NCBI GenBank assembly: GCA_028277405.1
Contig: JANQGH010000032.1
Location: forward strand, 1-64,000
DNA length: 64,000 nucleotides
From: Alphaproteobacteria bacterium
GTDB lineage: Bacteria; Pseudomonadota; Alphaproteobacteria; DSM-16000; Inquilinaceae
Direction of reading: 5' to 3'
Shown here: one piece after another, positions 35,450 through 43,087 of the stretch
Layout: every line of letters begins with the position of its first letter
Position numbering within the stretch: the stretch's first letter is position 1
The notes under the pieces: generated by a model
The model's input: only the letters and a program-made list of their open reading frames with translations
What the model was told of the DNA's origin: nothing
Databases searched by the model: none
Made by a program: the position numbers and the translations under genes

Positions 35450-36291
35450 TCCCTCCCCTTCGCGCGAAAGAACTCCAAGTGACCGAAAAGCAGCCTTACG
35501 ACCCTGAAACCAACGTCGGAGTTAAGATGCGCCCCAGCCGGGTACTGCGGAGAATTCGTGCCGGCAACGTAGCCCGGGTCCTGAAGGTTAACACGCCCGA
35601 TGCCACGGTGGCGGAAGTGTTCGCGCAGTCCCAGCCGGACGCGATCTGGCTGTGCATGGAACATGTCGGCTGCACCTACGCCCAGGTCGAGCACCAGATC
35701 CGCGCGGCCAAGATCTACGATGTGGACACGCTGCTGCGGGTGCCGCGCGGCAGCTACAGCGACTACATCCGTGGCTTCGAGCTAGACGCCGCCGGGCTGA
35801 TCGTACCCCATGTCATGGGGGTTGAGGACGCCACGGCGGTGCGCGACATGACCAAGTTCGCCCCGCTGGGCCGGCGCGCGCTGGATGGCGGCAATGCCGA
35901 CACCCAATTCGCCCGGGTCGGATTGCACGACTATATGCGGCAGTCCAACGAGGAACGCTTCGTGTGTCACCAGATCGAAGACCCCGAAGCGGTGGCGCAG
36001 ATCGAGGCGATTGCCGCGATCGACGGGGTTGATTGCCTGTTCTTCGGGCCGGGCGACTATTCTGTCGCGCTTGGCATCCCCGGCCAGATGGATCATCCCG
36101 ACGTCGACCAGGCACGCCGCACGATTGCCGAGGTCGCGCGCAAGGCGGGCAAAATCGCGGCCACGGTATGCGCGCCGGACCAGGTCCGCGACTATGTGGA
36201 TATGGGCTACAATCTGCTCAGCGTGGGCGCGGACGTGATTGCCCTGGCGCAGTATGCCGACAAGGCCATAGCAGCGTTCGAAGACCTCTGA
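35446..36291 (+). CDS. HpcH/HpaI family class II pyruvate aldolase
   Basis: 281 residues from the GTG overlapping the upstream TGA; an ATG at 35527 with GGAG upstream (MRPSRVLRRI) is an equally good start and would shorten it by 27 residues. Family motifs: WLCMEHVG (metal-proximal glutamate), LLRVPRGS with the pyruvate-binding arginine, GLIVPHVMGVEDA, and FFGPGDYSVALGIPG with the metal-binding aspartate region. It would cleave a 2-keto-4-hydroxy acid to pyruvate plus an aldehyde, which fits a carbon-skeleton-cleaving last step after the dehydrogenases encoded just upstream. Confidence 0.88.
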   Translation: MIPPLRAKELQVTEKQPYDPETNVGVKMRPSRVLRRIRAGNVARVLKVNTPDATVAEVFAQSQPDAIWLCMEHVGCTYAQVEHQIRAAKIYDVDTLLRVPRGSYSDYIRGFELDAAGLIVPHVMGVEDATAVRDMTKFAPLGRRALDGGNADTQFARVGLHDYMRQSNEERFVCHQIEDPEAVAQIEAIAAIDGVDCLFFGPGDYSVALGIPGQMDHPDVDQARRTIAEVARKAGKIAATVCAPDQVRDYVDMGYNLLSVGADVIALAQYADKAIAAFEDL

Positions 36292-36313
36292 CACCGGTTT
36301 AGAGACACATCGC

Positions 36314-37594
36314 ATGGATATCTCGCCACTGCGCGACACCGTTCTTGACGGCAGGACCAAGGGCGTTCCGGGAACGGCGACGCCCTTTGCCCTCGCCAAC
36401 ATCGGAACGAAGGGCTGGAACGTCCTGCGCGAGGACATGCCGCTGCCGCTGATGCTGCTCAAACGGGCCAATCTCGATCACAACGGCCAAGTCTTCGGCG
36501 AATATCTGACCCAGCACGATCTCTCGCTGGCCCCCCATGGCAAGACGACGATGGCGCCGCAGATCTTTGCCGAGCAGTTGGACAGCGGCGCCTGGGGCAT
36601 CACCGCCGCCACGGTCAACCAGGTACTGGTCATGCACCATTACGGCGTCCGGCGCGTCGTGCTTGCCAATCAGCTTCTGGGCAAGGCGCATGTCGAGGCG
36701 ATCGCGGCGACGCTCAACGCCGATCCGGCATTCTCGTTCTACTGCTTCGTCGACTCCGTCGCCCAACTCGACAACATTGCCCGACATCTGGACGGGACCC
36801 GGCTTGCCCGCCCGATACGGCTGTTGATCGAGGTCGGTGTTATGGGCGGCCGCACCGGAGTTCGCACGACGCGTCAGGCATTGGAGATCGCGGAAGCGAT
36901 AGCCGGCGCGGATGCATCAAAGTTCCAATTCGCCGGTGTCGCCGCGTTCGAAGGGGTTGTGCCAGGCGCGGACAAGTCGCCGGAGCTGATCACCAAGTTT
37001 GCGCAGAGCGTTGTCGATATCGCGGCCGCCCTACCCCCGGGCCTGATCGAAGGCCTGGACGAGTTCATTCTGACGGGTGGCGGGTCATCCTATTTCGACC
37101 TTGTGGCCGACCGTTTCCAGACATTGTCGCTGACGGCACCGGTGCGTGTTCTGCTGCGCAGCGGCTGCTACATCACCCATGATTCAGGCGTCTACAAGTC
37201 AGCACAGGATACGGCAGAAACGGACACGGCGCGGAGCTGGAAAAGTGCGCTCAGGCCCGCGCTTGAGGCCTGGTCGTACGTCCAGTCGCGCCCCGAGCCC
37301 GATCTGGCGCTGTTAAGTATGGGCAAGCGCGACGTGCCCTACGATGCCGGGCTGCCGGCGCCGTTCAAGCTCTATCGGCCAGGCGAGGGATTTCGGGACG
37401 TAGGCTCGGCGGAGATCTTTGCCCTCAACGACCAACACGCCTTCGTACGGCTTAGCGCGGATGCCGACTGGCGGGTTGGCGACCTGGTGGCCTCCGGCAT
37501 CTCGCACCCCTGCACCGCGTTCGACAAATGGCGCTTTCTGCCCGTCGTCAACGACGAGTACGACGTGATCGACGGTGTGCTGACGCTGTTTTAG
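36314..37594 (+). CDS. Fold-type III PLP enzyme, D-serine dehydratase/D-threonine aldolase-like amino acid deaminase
   Basis: 426 residues. The N-terminal alanine-racemase-type barrel carries the PLP lysine K77 in LAPHGKTTM; the C-terminal domain ends with GISHPCTAFDKW, whose histidine and cysteine are the metal ligands of the D-serine dehydratase (DSD) group. The expected reaction is elimination of ammonia from a D-3-hydroxy amino acid, or its retro-aldol cleavage. It ends overlapping a RidA gene on the other strand; RidA proteins hydrolyse the enamine/imine products of just such PLP enzymes. Last gene of the operon started at 31891. Confidence 0.87.
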   Translation: MDISPLRDTVLDGRTKGVPGTATPFALANIGTKGWNVLREDMPLPLMLLKRANLDHNGQVFGEYLTQHDLSLAPHGKTTMAPQIFAEQLDSGAWGITAATVNQVLVMHHYGVRRVVLANQLLGKAHVEAIAATLNADPAFSFYCFVDSVAQLDNIARHLDGTRLARPIRLLIEVGVMGGRTGVRTTRQALEIAEAIAGADASKFQFAGVAAFEGVVPGADKSPELITKFAQSVVDIAAALPPGLIEGLDEFILTGGGSSYFDLVADRFQTLSLTAPVRVLLRSGCYITHDSGVYKSAQDTAETDTARSWKSALRPALEAWSYVQSRPEPDLALLSMGKRDVPYDAGLPAPFKLYRPGEGFRDVGSAEIFALNDQHAFVRLSADADWRVGDLVASGISHPCTAFDKWRFLPVVNDEYDVIDGVLTLF

Positions 37595-37992
37595 GTGATG
37601 ATTTCCGCCTGTTGCCGGGTGGCATGGCGATACGCCACGCAGTCGATTTCGTACTTCAACAAGGTCCCAAGGACGCCCACCACCGTCGTGCGTACCGGGC
37701 GCGGTTCGGAGAAATACTCGGCATAGATCCGGTTGTGCAGAGCGACATCGTCGGCGCTGCCCAGATAGCAGCGGGCGCTGATGACATGGTCGAGGGTCAG
37801 ATCGGCAGCCTCCAGGATAAGCCGCAAGTTTTCGATTGATCGCCGCATCTCCGCCTCGAAATCGCCCGTGATAATCGATCCGTCAGTCGGGTCAACCGAC
37901 GCCTGGCCAGACACATGCAGGCAATCGCCCGCGATGATGCCCGGGCTGAACGGCAAGTTCGAGCGTGCGCCTTTGTTGACGATCTTCAGCAT
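37591..37992 (-). CDS. RidA (YjgF/YER057c) family enamine/imine deaminase
   Basis: 133 residues, normal size. Conserved parts are the N-terminal FSPGIIAGDCLHVSGQASVD, LILEAADLTLDHVISARCYL, and the catalytic-arginine segment EPRPVRTTVVG, here with an arginine preceding TT as in RidA. It hydrolyses reactive 2-aminoacrylate-like intermediates to keto acids and ammonia. Its tail overlaps the PLP deaminase gene by four bases. It lies just downstream of the GntR regulator on the same strand and is probably the third gene of the operon 39775 to 37591. Confidence 0.9.
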   Translation of the reverse strand: MLKIVNKGARSNLPFSPGIIAGDCLHVSGQASVDPTDGSIITGDFEAEMRRSIENLRLILEAADLTLDHVISARCYLGSADDVALHNRIYAEYFSEPRPVRTTVVGVLGTLLKYEIDCVAYRHATRQQAEIIT

Positions 37993-38018
37993 GGTGTCGG
38001 GCCTGCGTTACGGTTGGA

Positions 38019-39014
38019 TCAGGGCTGGAAGTGGGCCGGGAAACTGTGCACCGCGCCCTTGGCCTTGCGGTCTTCCAAGTTGGCGTAGATCACCGGCAGG
38101 ATTGTCTCCATCCATTCCTCGGTGCGTACCGCAAAGCCCGGGCGGTCGCTGTCGAGCACATAGGCATAGATCTTCGTATCGCGCCGCGTGTGGTCTTGGA
38201 TCAACGGCGTCCATTCGGACGGGGCATAGCCAAAGACGATGTCCGGATCATGCTGAACCAGCGCATCCTTCAGCAGATCGACATTGCCCAGCCCCATCTC
38301 CTGATTCACCTTGATCATGTGAAGCGCGCAATCGACGCCACGTTCGGTGCAAGCCTTTTGCGCGGCCTCCCGGCGCAGCCGCTGCTCGTTCGAGCTGATC
38401 TCACTGTCGAGATAGAGCACCCGCAACGGCCCGCCGTCGAAATGGGCGAACATCTCGCGAAACGCCTCGCCATAGTCGATGCGATAGCTGTGCACCTTGG
38501 GGTGGATCAGGGTCTGGTCGATGACGCTGACCTGGCTTGAGGCCCGTTCCAGAAAGTCCAGATTGGTGTCGCCGGTGATCGAGGTCAGGACGATGACGTC
38601 AAGCGCGTCCCACACGGCCATCGGCATCTTGGCATTCGTGAAGCTGCCCAGGATGAATTCATGCCCGTCCGAGACGACCGCCTTTTCAAGCTGGACGACG
38701 AGTTTGGTGTAGAACTCGTTGTTGAAGATGCCGCCGCCCACCACGTCGCGGTTGTAAAAGAAGCCGACCCGGTGATGCGCTTCCGCCCAGGGCGCGCGGA
38801 CGAGGAACGACCCTTTGCCCACTTGCCGGCGGATAATCCCATCCGCCTCCAGATCCTTCAGGGTCTTGATCACGGTGATCAGCGAAAAGTCGCAGAACTT
38901 CATGATTTCGTTCTGCGATTCGATGCGGTCTCCGGCGCGGATGCCGTTGGTTTTCCAACGCCGGAAGAGCTGATCACGCAGTTGCAGGTGGCGCGGCGCG
39001 AGGTCCGTGTTCAC
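38019..39014 (-). CDS. GntR-family regulator with periplasmic-binding-like effector domain
   Basis: 331 residues from the GTG at 39014 that overlaps the SDR stop (GTGA); a TTG at 39029 is possible. Residues about 5-70 are a GntR winged helix (QLRDQLFRRWKTNGIRAGDRI, then SLITVIKTLKDLEADGIIRR and VGKGSFL). The rest resembles the LacI/AraR-type sugar-binding fold rather than the usual FadR or UTRA domains: VGFFYNRDVVGGG, VIVLTSITGD, DIVFGYAPSEW. It probably senses the substrate or an intermediate of region 21.5-46 kb and is the best candidate to bind the GTTA-N6-TAAC palindromes, one of which (39805) lies in its own promoter. Confidence 0.85.
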   Translation of the reverse strand: MNTDLAPRHLQLRDQLFRRWKTNGIRAGDRIESQNEIMKFCDFSLITVIKTLKDLEADGIIRRQVGKGSFLVRAPWAEAHHRVGFFYNRDVVGGGIFNNEFYTKLVVQLEKAVVSDGHEFILGSFTNAKMPMAVWDALDVIVLTSITGDTNLDFLERASSQVSVIDQTLIHPKVHSYRIDYGEAFREMFAHFDGGPLRVLYLDSEISSNEQRLRREAAQKACTERGVDCALHMIKVNQEMGLGNVDLLKDALVQHDPDIVFGYAPSEWTPLIQDHTRRDTKIYAYVLDSDRPGFAVRTEEWMETILPVIYANLEDRKAKGAVHSFPAHFQP

Positions 39015-39775
39015 GACTGAAGATCCCAAGTCATCTGATTGGCGAGGATGCCGCCGTCGATGTAAAGCATTTGCCCCGTGATATAGCGCGCTTGGCTGGA
39101 GGCAAGAAAAACAACCGCGGCGCCGATATCGTCGGGTGCACCGATCCGGCCGAGCGGAATTTGCGCGACCAAGCGTTCTCTGGTGCCGTCCTGGTTCAGG
39201 CCGGCCTCGGTCAACGGGGTCTCCACGATGCCCGGCCCGACACCATTCACCCGCACGCCCTTGTCGGCAAGTGACACCGCGAGCGACCGGACCAGCATCA
39301 GCACAGCACCCTTGGAGGCATCGTAGGCCACGCTGTCCTTCTCCGCGGCGCGGGAATTGGTTGAACCGACGCAGACGATACTGGCACCTTCTTGGCCCGG
39401 TGCGACGCGCGCGGCGAAGGCCTGGGCGCAGAACAGATAGCCCTTCACGTTCAGATCAAACGTCTGGTCTACCGCCTCCTCCGACAAGTCGGCAAAACCG
39501 GTATCGCGGAAGATGCCCGCATTGCAGACAAGCGTATCTAGCCTGCCCAAGCGCTCGCAGGCACCGTCGATCAACTTCTGAGTACCCGATTTGGTGGACA
39601 TGTCCGCCTGAATGAAATGGCATTCGGTCAGCGCCGACAAGCGCGCCTCGGCACCACGGTCATCCGGTTCATGGGAGTTGATGACCAGCCGTGTGCCCGA
39701 GCGGGCAAAGGCCTCGGCAATGGCGAAACCGATCCCCTGGGTCGCACCGGTCACACACACGCCGCCATCGGGCAT
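39011..39775 (-). CDS. SDR family oxidoreductase
   Basis: 254 residues. Motifs: TGATQGIG, the NAG of VCNAG, the serine of CVGSTNS, catalytic YDASK, PG-VETPLTEAG substrate-loop segment, and YIDGGIL. A complete classical SDR. It is the first gene of the minus operon with the GntR regulator and RidA, starting from the divergent promoter with operator site 2. One of six SDRs in this window. Confidence 0.9.
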   Translation of the reverse strand: MPDGGVCVTGATQGIGFAIAEAFARSGTRLVINSHEPDDRGAEARLSALTECHFIQADMSTKSGTQKLIDGACERLGRLDTLVCNAGIFRDTGFADLSEEAVDQTFDLNVKGYLFCAQAFAARVAPGQEGASIVCVGSTNSRAAEKDSVAYDASKGAVLMLVRSLAVSLADKGVRVNGVGPGIVETPLTEAGLNQDGTRERLVAQIPLGRIGAPDDIGAAVVFLASSQARYITGQMLYIDGGILANQMTWDLQS

Positions 39776-39804
39776 CGGTTTGCCTTGTCATCATTAATTA
39801 GTGT

Positions 39805-39818
39805 GTTAGCATTATAAC
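39805..39818. promoter_or_regulatory. GTTA-N6-TAAC operator candidate, site 2
   Basis: GTTAGCATTATAAC, perfect GTTA/TAAC palindrome in the 63-base AT-rich spacer between the SDR-GntR-RidA operon (minus) and the NagA-like operon (plus). Being only 20 bases from the plus-strand start, it must overlap the promoter, which suggests repression and autoregulation of the GntR gene. Confidence 0.6.
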
Positions 39819-39838
39819 ATAATAATGTGGGTCATTTG

Positions 39839-41017
39839 ATGCAAGTCAACCAAAGGTGGACCAACGTCTCGGTCACGACGGTGGACGGCGTTGTCGACCG
39901 CGACCTGCTGATCGTCGGCGACCGGTTCGGCGACCTGATCGACCCGGACGCCGCCGTCGGCGAAGACTGGCAACGCATCGACGGCCAGGGCGCCATCCTC
40001 TATCCCGGCATGATCGACCTGTTGCAGCACGGCATGCAGCGGCACCTCTACAGCGATGCCACACCAGGGGCGATAGACGAAACGTCGCGGTTCCTGCTGG
40101 CATGCGGAACGACCGGGTTTCTGCCCTCGATCGGTGCCACGCCGACCGACCGGCTGGAAGGCGTCTTGCAGAATCTGAGTGCGCAGTGCCGGACGGCAAC
40201 GGGCGCGCGGGCGATCGGTGTTCATTCCGAGGGGCCCTGCTTTGCCCTGCCGGGCGCGCACAACCCCGACAATCTCGGCCAGCCGGGCGCGGCGCTGGCG
40301 GAAGCCATGCTTGAGGCGACGGGCGGCGCCCTGAAGGCGGTTACGCTGGCGCCGGAACTTCCGGGGGCGCAAGATTTCATCGGCGCGCTGAAGGCGGACG
40401 GCGTGTCGATCCATCTCGGACACAGCATGGCGGCACCCGACGATGTGGCGCGCTATGTCTCCTGGGGTATCGATGCCGTGACACATATATACAACGTCAT
40501 GCCGACCCTGCCGCCGGATGGTTCCGGCATTCACCCCTTTTCGTTGCCCGACGCGCTGCTGGCCGAAAAGGATCTCGCGCTGGGGCTGATCTGCGACGGC
40601 ATCCATGTCCACCCGAAGCTCGTTCAAATGCTGGCGCAACTTCCCCCGCATCGCGTGTTCTTGGAGACCGACGCGATGAAGCATGCGGGCGACGAAGATA
40701 CCGATTTTGAGTTCTATCCCGGCTATTGGGTGCGCAGCGAGCGCGGCAATGCGGTCCGCGACCGGCAGGGCCGCCTGTGCGGGTCGTCCCTGACGCCCGA
40801 CGAGGCGATGCGCAACTATGTCCGTATGGGCGGCACCGATCTCGTCGGCGCGGCCCACGCCACCAGCCTGGTGCCGGCGCGCGTCTTGGGGATGGACAGC
40901 GAGTTCGGCAGCATCGCGCCTGGCAAGCTGGCGGACTTCGTCGTTCTCGACCCCGAAACCCTTGCCGTTCAAGCAACCTATATGGCGGGCAGCAAACGCT
41001 ACGAGCTCGGCCAATGA
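39839..41017 (+). CDS. N-acetylglucosamine-6-phosphate deacetylase (NagA)-like amidohydrolase
   Basis: 392 residues from ATG 39839 (a GTG at 39827 is in frame). Counting from this ATG the metal and catalytic residues fall at E131 (GVHSEGP), H195 (LGHSMA), H216 (THIYNVM), with the DGIHVHP histidine and the catalytic aspartate D278 in LETDAM; the first three have the same numbers as in E. coli NagA. The N-terminal strand has PGMIDLLQHGMQRH in place of a clear HxH, as in single-metal NagA proteins. It should remove an N-acyl group from an amino sugar or related compound. It is coupled by ATGA overlaps to two small cysteine-containing proteins. Confidence 0.85.
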   Translation: MQVNQRWTNVSVTTVDGVVDRDLLIVGDRFGDLIDPDAAVGEDWQRIDGQGAILYPGMIDLLQHGMQRHLYSDATPGAIDETSRFLLACGTTGFLPSIGATPTDRLEGVLQNLSAQCRTATGARAIGVHSEGPCFALPGAHNPDNLGQPGAALAEAMLEATGGALKAVTLAPELPGAQDFIGALKADGVSIHLGHSMAAPDDVARYVSWGIDAVTHIYNVMPTLPPDGSGIHPFSLPDALLAEKDLALGLICDGIHVHPKLVQMLAQLPPHRVFLETDAMKHAGDEDTDFEFYPGYWVRSERGNAVRDRQGRLCGSSLTPDEAMRNYVRMGGTDLVGAAHATSLVPARVLGMDSEFGSIAPGKLADFVVLDPETLAVQATYMAGSKRYELGQ

Positions 41018-41472
41018 CGGAGGACCGCCCCCTTCGCTATCACGAGACGGGCAACATCCATCTGGATTTTCACGGCGCGACCAACACGACCATCGATTTC
41101 ATCGTGGCGAACTATGGCGTCGCCGTGCTGCACGAGATCTTCGAGAAGGTGGGCAAGGACGTCTACGCCGACATCCGCGCCCATCTGATCGCCGGCGATG
41201 CCCAGGAACTTGTCCGCCACTGGCGCCATTTCTTCGAGCGCGAGAACGCCGATTTCGACATCGCGGTTGAGGGTGATGAAATCGTACTGACCGTGCGCAG
41301 ATGCCCGGCCTACGCTCATGTCCAGAAGATCGCGCCGTCTGTCTCGCCATGGTTTTGCGATCAAACCGTCAAGACCAACGAGGCGATGGCCGAGGGCAGC
41401 CCGTTCGAGGTGGCAACCGAGATCACCGGCCCGGGCGCCTGTCGGCAGATCATTCGAAAGCGGCGGCCATGA
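41014..41472 (+). CDS. Conserved hypothetical, possible ATC-hydrolase-like small protein A
   Basis: 152 residues, ATG overlapping the NagA-like stop by four bases. I do not recognise it firmly. It has an all-helical N-terminal half (FIVANYGVAVLHEIFEKVGKD) and then the pattern VRRCPAYAHVQK, a short loop, WFCDQT, and a terminal strand ACRQIIRK with a further cysteine. The downstream protein shows the same pattern, so the two are paralogues. The layout recalls the L-2-amino-thiazoline-4-carboxylate hydrolase group, which has a catalytic cysteine; this is a weak suggestion. No signal peptide, so cytoplasmic. Confidence 0.7.
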   Translation: MTEDRPLRYHETGNIHLDFHGATNTTIDFIVANYGVAVLHEIFEKVGKDVYADIRAHLIAGDAQELVRHWRHFFERENADFDIAVEGDEIVLTVRRCPAYAHVQKIAPSVSPWFCDQTVKTNEAMAEGSPFEVATEITGPGACRQIIRKRRP

Positions 41473-41969
41473 TCCCCAGCGATCACTTTCAGCGTTTTTA
41501 CAATGAGGTATTCAAGTTCCTTGAGAGCCAAGGCGAGGCCGCGCTGGAGGCCTACTGGCTGGAGATCTCAAAGAACCAGGAACGCCACACGCTGGACCTG
41601 TTCCGGCAAGAGGGCTTTGCCGGCATGGAGGCCTATTGGACGCAGATCCGCCACGAAGAGAATTGCGAGCTGGAGATTGACCGGGACGACGAGAAATTCG
41701 AACTGCGCATGACCAAATGCCCCAGCCTGGGCAAGGTGCTGGACAGCGACGCGGCGCCCATGGGCCGCTATTGCGACCATTGCGCCGGCTGGATCGGCCC
41801 GATCATGGACAAGCTCGGCTATCACCTCGTCTATGACGTGATCGATCGCAAGCAGCCGCAGTGTGTGATGCGGGTGTTTAAGGACGCGGGCCAAGCGCAG
41901 GCCGCCGAACAAGACGCGCGGCTGTTGATGGGCTGGCCGGGCAAGCCCGAGGTCGACAAGAAGCGCTAG
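41469..41969 (+). CDS. Conserved hypothetical, possible ATC-hydrolase-like small protein B
   Basis: 166 residues, ATG overlapping the previous stop by four bases. Paralogue of the protein before it: LRMTKCPSLGKVL corresponds to VRRCPAYAHV, YCDHCAGWIGP to WFCDQT, and QCVMRVFKD to ACRQIIRK. The second protein has an extra cysteine in the CDHC segment that could bind metal. Tight coupling suggests the two small proteins form a heteromer acting on the product of the NagA-like deacetylase. The N-terminal part contains a short internal repetition: ALEAYWLEIS and GMEAYWTQIR. Confidence 0.7.
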   Translation: MIPSDHFQRFYNEVFKFLESQGEAALEAYWLEISKNQERHTLDLFRQEGFAGMEAYWTQIRHEENCELEIDRDDEKFELRMTKCPSLGKVLDSDAAPMGRYCDHCAGWIGPIMDKLGYHLVYDVIDRKQPQCVMRVFKDAGQAQAAEQDARLLMGWPGKPEVDKKR

Positions 41970-41994
41970 AAGCCGCGCGATTGTCGGTCCGGGC

Positions 41995-43086
41995 TCAATC
42001 GAGCCTCAGCGTGTAGCCCTTGATCACATGCTGGCAGTTTTCCACTTGCCAGCAGGCCGCGATCACATCGCTGTCCGAGACGCGCAGCAATGAGGGCTGG
42101 CCGAACTTCAGGCTGCCAAACTGCTGGGCGATGTCCTCGGTCCGGCTGGCCAGAGCGGTGCCGGTGAACAGGGCACATGCGCTCTCCACCGCCGCCGAAC
42201 CGTCGCGAAGCTGCAACACGCGCACGGTCAGGCTGACCGGGTCTTCGCGGTGGCAATGGATGGTCAGCAGTCGATCGGGACCGAGCGGCATCAGGTTCGA
42301 TGCCTGCCCCCTGATGCCGGTCGCGATGGCCGGGGCAAAACTCTGGCCGCCATCGCTCGACATCGCGATGTGATTGTCCAAGTTACGCTGCTGCTGCACG
42401 TCATAGGCCCAGAACAGCACCGCCACCCGGTCGTCGCCCAAATCGCACAAGCGGCATTCCCACGGCGCGACATTTCCCTGCTCGCTGCGAAAGAACACGG
42501 ACAGTCGCCGCCAGCTCTGGCCGGCATCATCGCTGGCGATGATCCAGCCTTCATGATTGTCCGTGCCCAGATGGAACGGCGCGGCCGCCGCCAGCACTCG
42601 ACCCGATGCCAGCGCAATCGCCGGGCCGGACAGTTCCAAAGGCTGGCCCTCGACGGAAAAAGCCAGCGGTTCCGACCAGGTGCGCCCACGATCACGCGAC
42701 ACGCTGACCTTGTTGCGCAGGGGCAGGAGTTCGAACGTCTCCGGGTTGACGATCGGCGTCACCATGTCCGGCCGGACAAAGACATACCCCGTCGCGACAA
42801 GCGTTCCGTCGGGCAGCAGTACCGGCTTGAACGACTCCGATTCCAGCGACCCGTCAGGCCGGTCTCGAAACATGGGTTCAGGCGGCGACCAGCTTCGGCC
42901 GCCATCGGTGCTGCGGCTGGTATGCGCACGCATATCGGCGGCATCGAAGGCTTGCCCGATCGAAAACATCGCCAGCAATTCGCCGTCATCAAACCGCACC
43001 AAACCCGGAAAGACCGCCTGCCGGCTGACCAGCAACGGGGCCGGGTTCTCGTAGATCGTGAAGCTGTCCTTCAGGACAATGCGCAT
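41995..43086 (-). CDS. Sialidase-like six-bladed beta-propeller (BNR/Asp-box) protein without signal peptide
   Basis: 363 residues from ATG 43086. At least four Asp-box motifs (S-x-D-x-G-x-x-W/F): STDGGRSW, SRDRGRTW, SDDAGQSW and SSDGGQSF, spaced about 60-80 residues apart, mark a sialidase-type propeller. An arginine-rich N-terminus as in the sialidase RIP motif is suggested by VSRQAVFPGLVRFDDG. No signal peptide is seen, so it is cytoplasmic, unlike secreted sialidases. The start is one base after the M81 peptidase stop, so it is co-transcribed with it. It might be a glycosidase, an epimerase or an isomerase acting on an imported sugar acid. Confidence 0.82.
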   Translation of the reverse strand: MRIVLKDSFTIYENPAPLLVSRQAVFPGLVRFDDGELLAMFSIGQAFDAADMRAHTSRSTDGGRSWSPPEPMFRDRPDGSLESESFKPVLLPDGTLVATGYVFVRPDMVTPIVNPETFELLPLRNKVSVSRDRGRTWSEPLAFSVEGQPLELSGPAIALASGRVLAAAAPFHLGTDNHEGWIIASDDAGQSWRRLSVFFRSEQGNVAPWECRLCDLGDDRVAVLFWAYDVQQQRNLDNHIAMSSDGGQSFAPAIATGIRGQASNLMPLGPDRLLTIHCHREDPVSLTVRVLQLRDGSAAVESACALFTGTALASRTEDIAQQFGSLKFGQPSLLRVSDSDVIAACWQVENCQHVIKGYTLRLD

Positions 43087-43087
43087 C

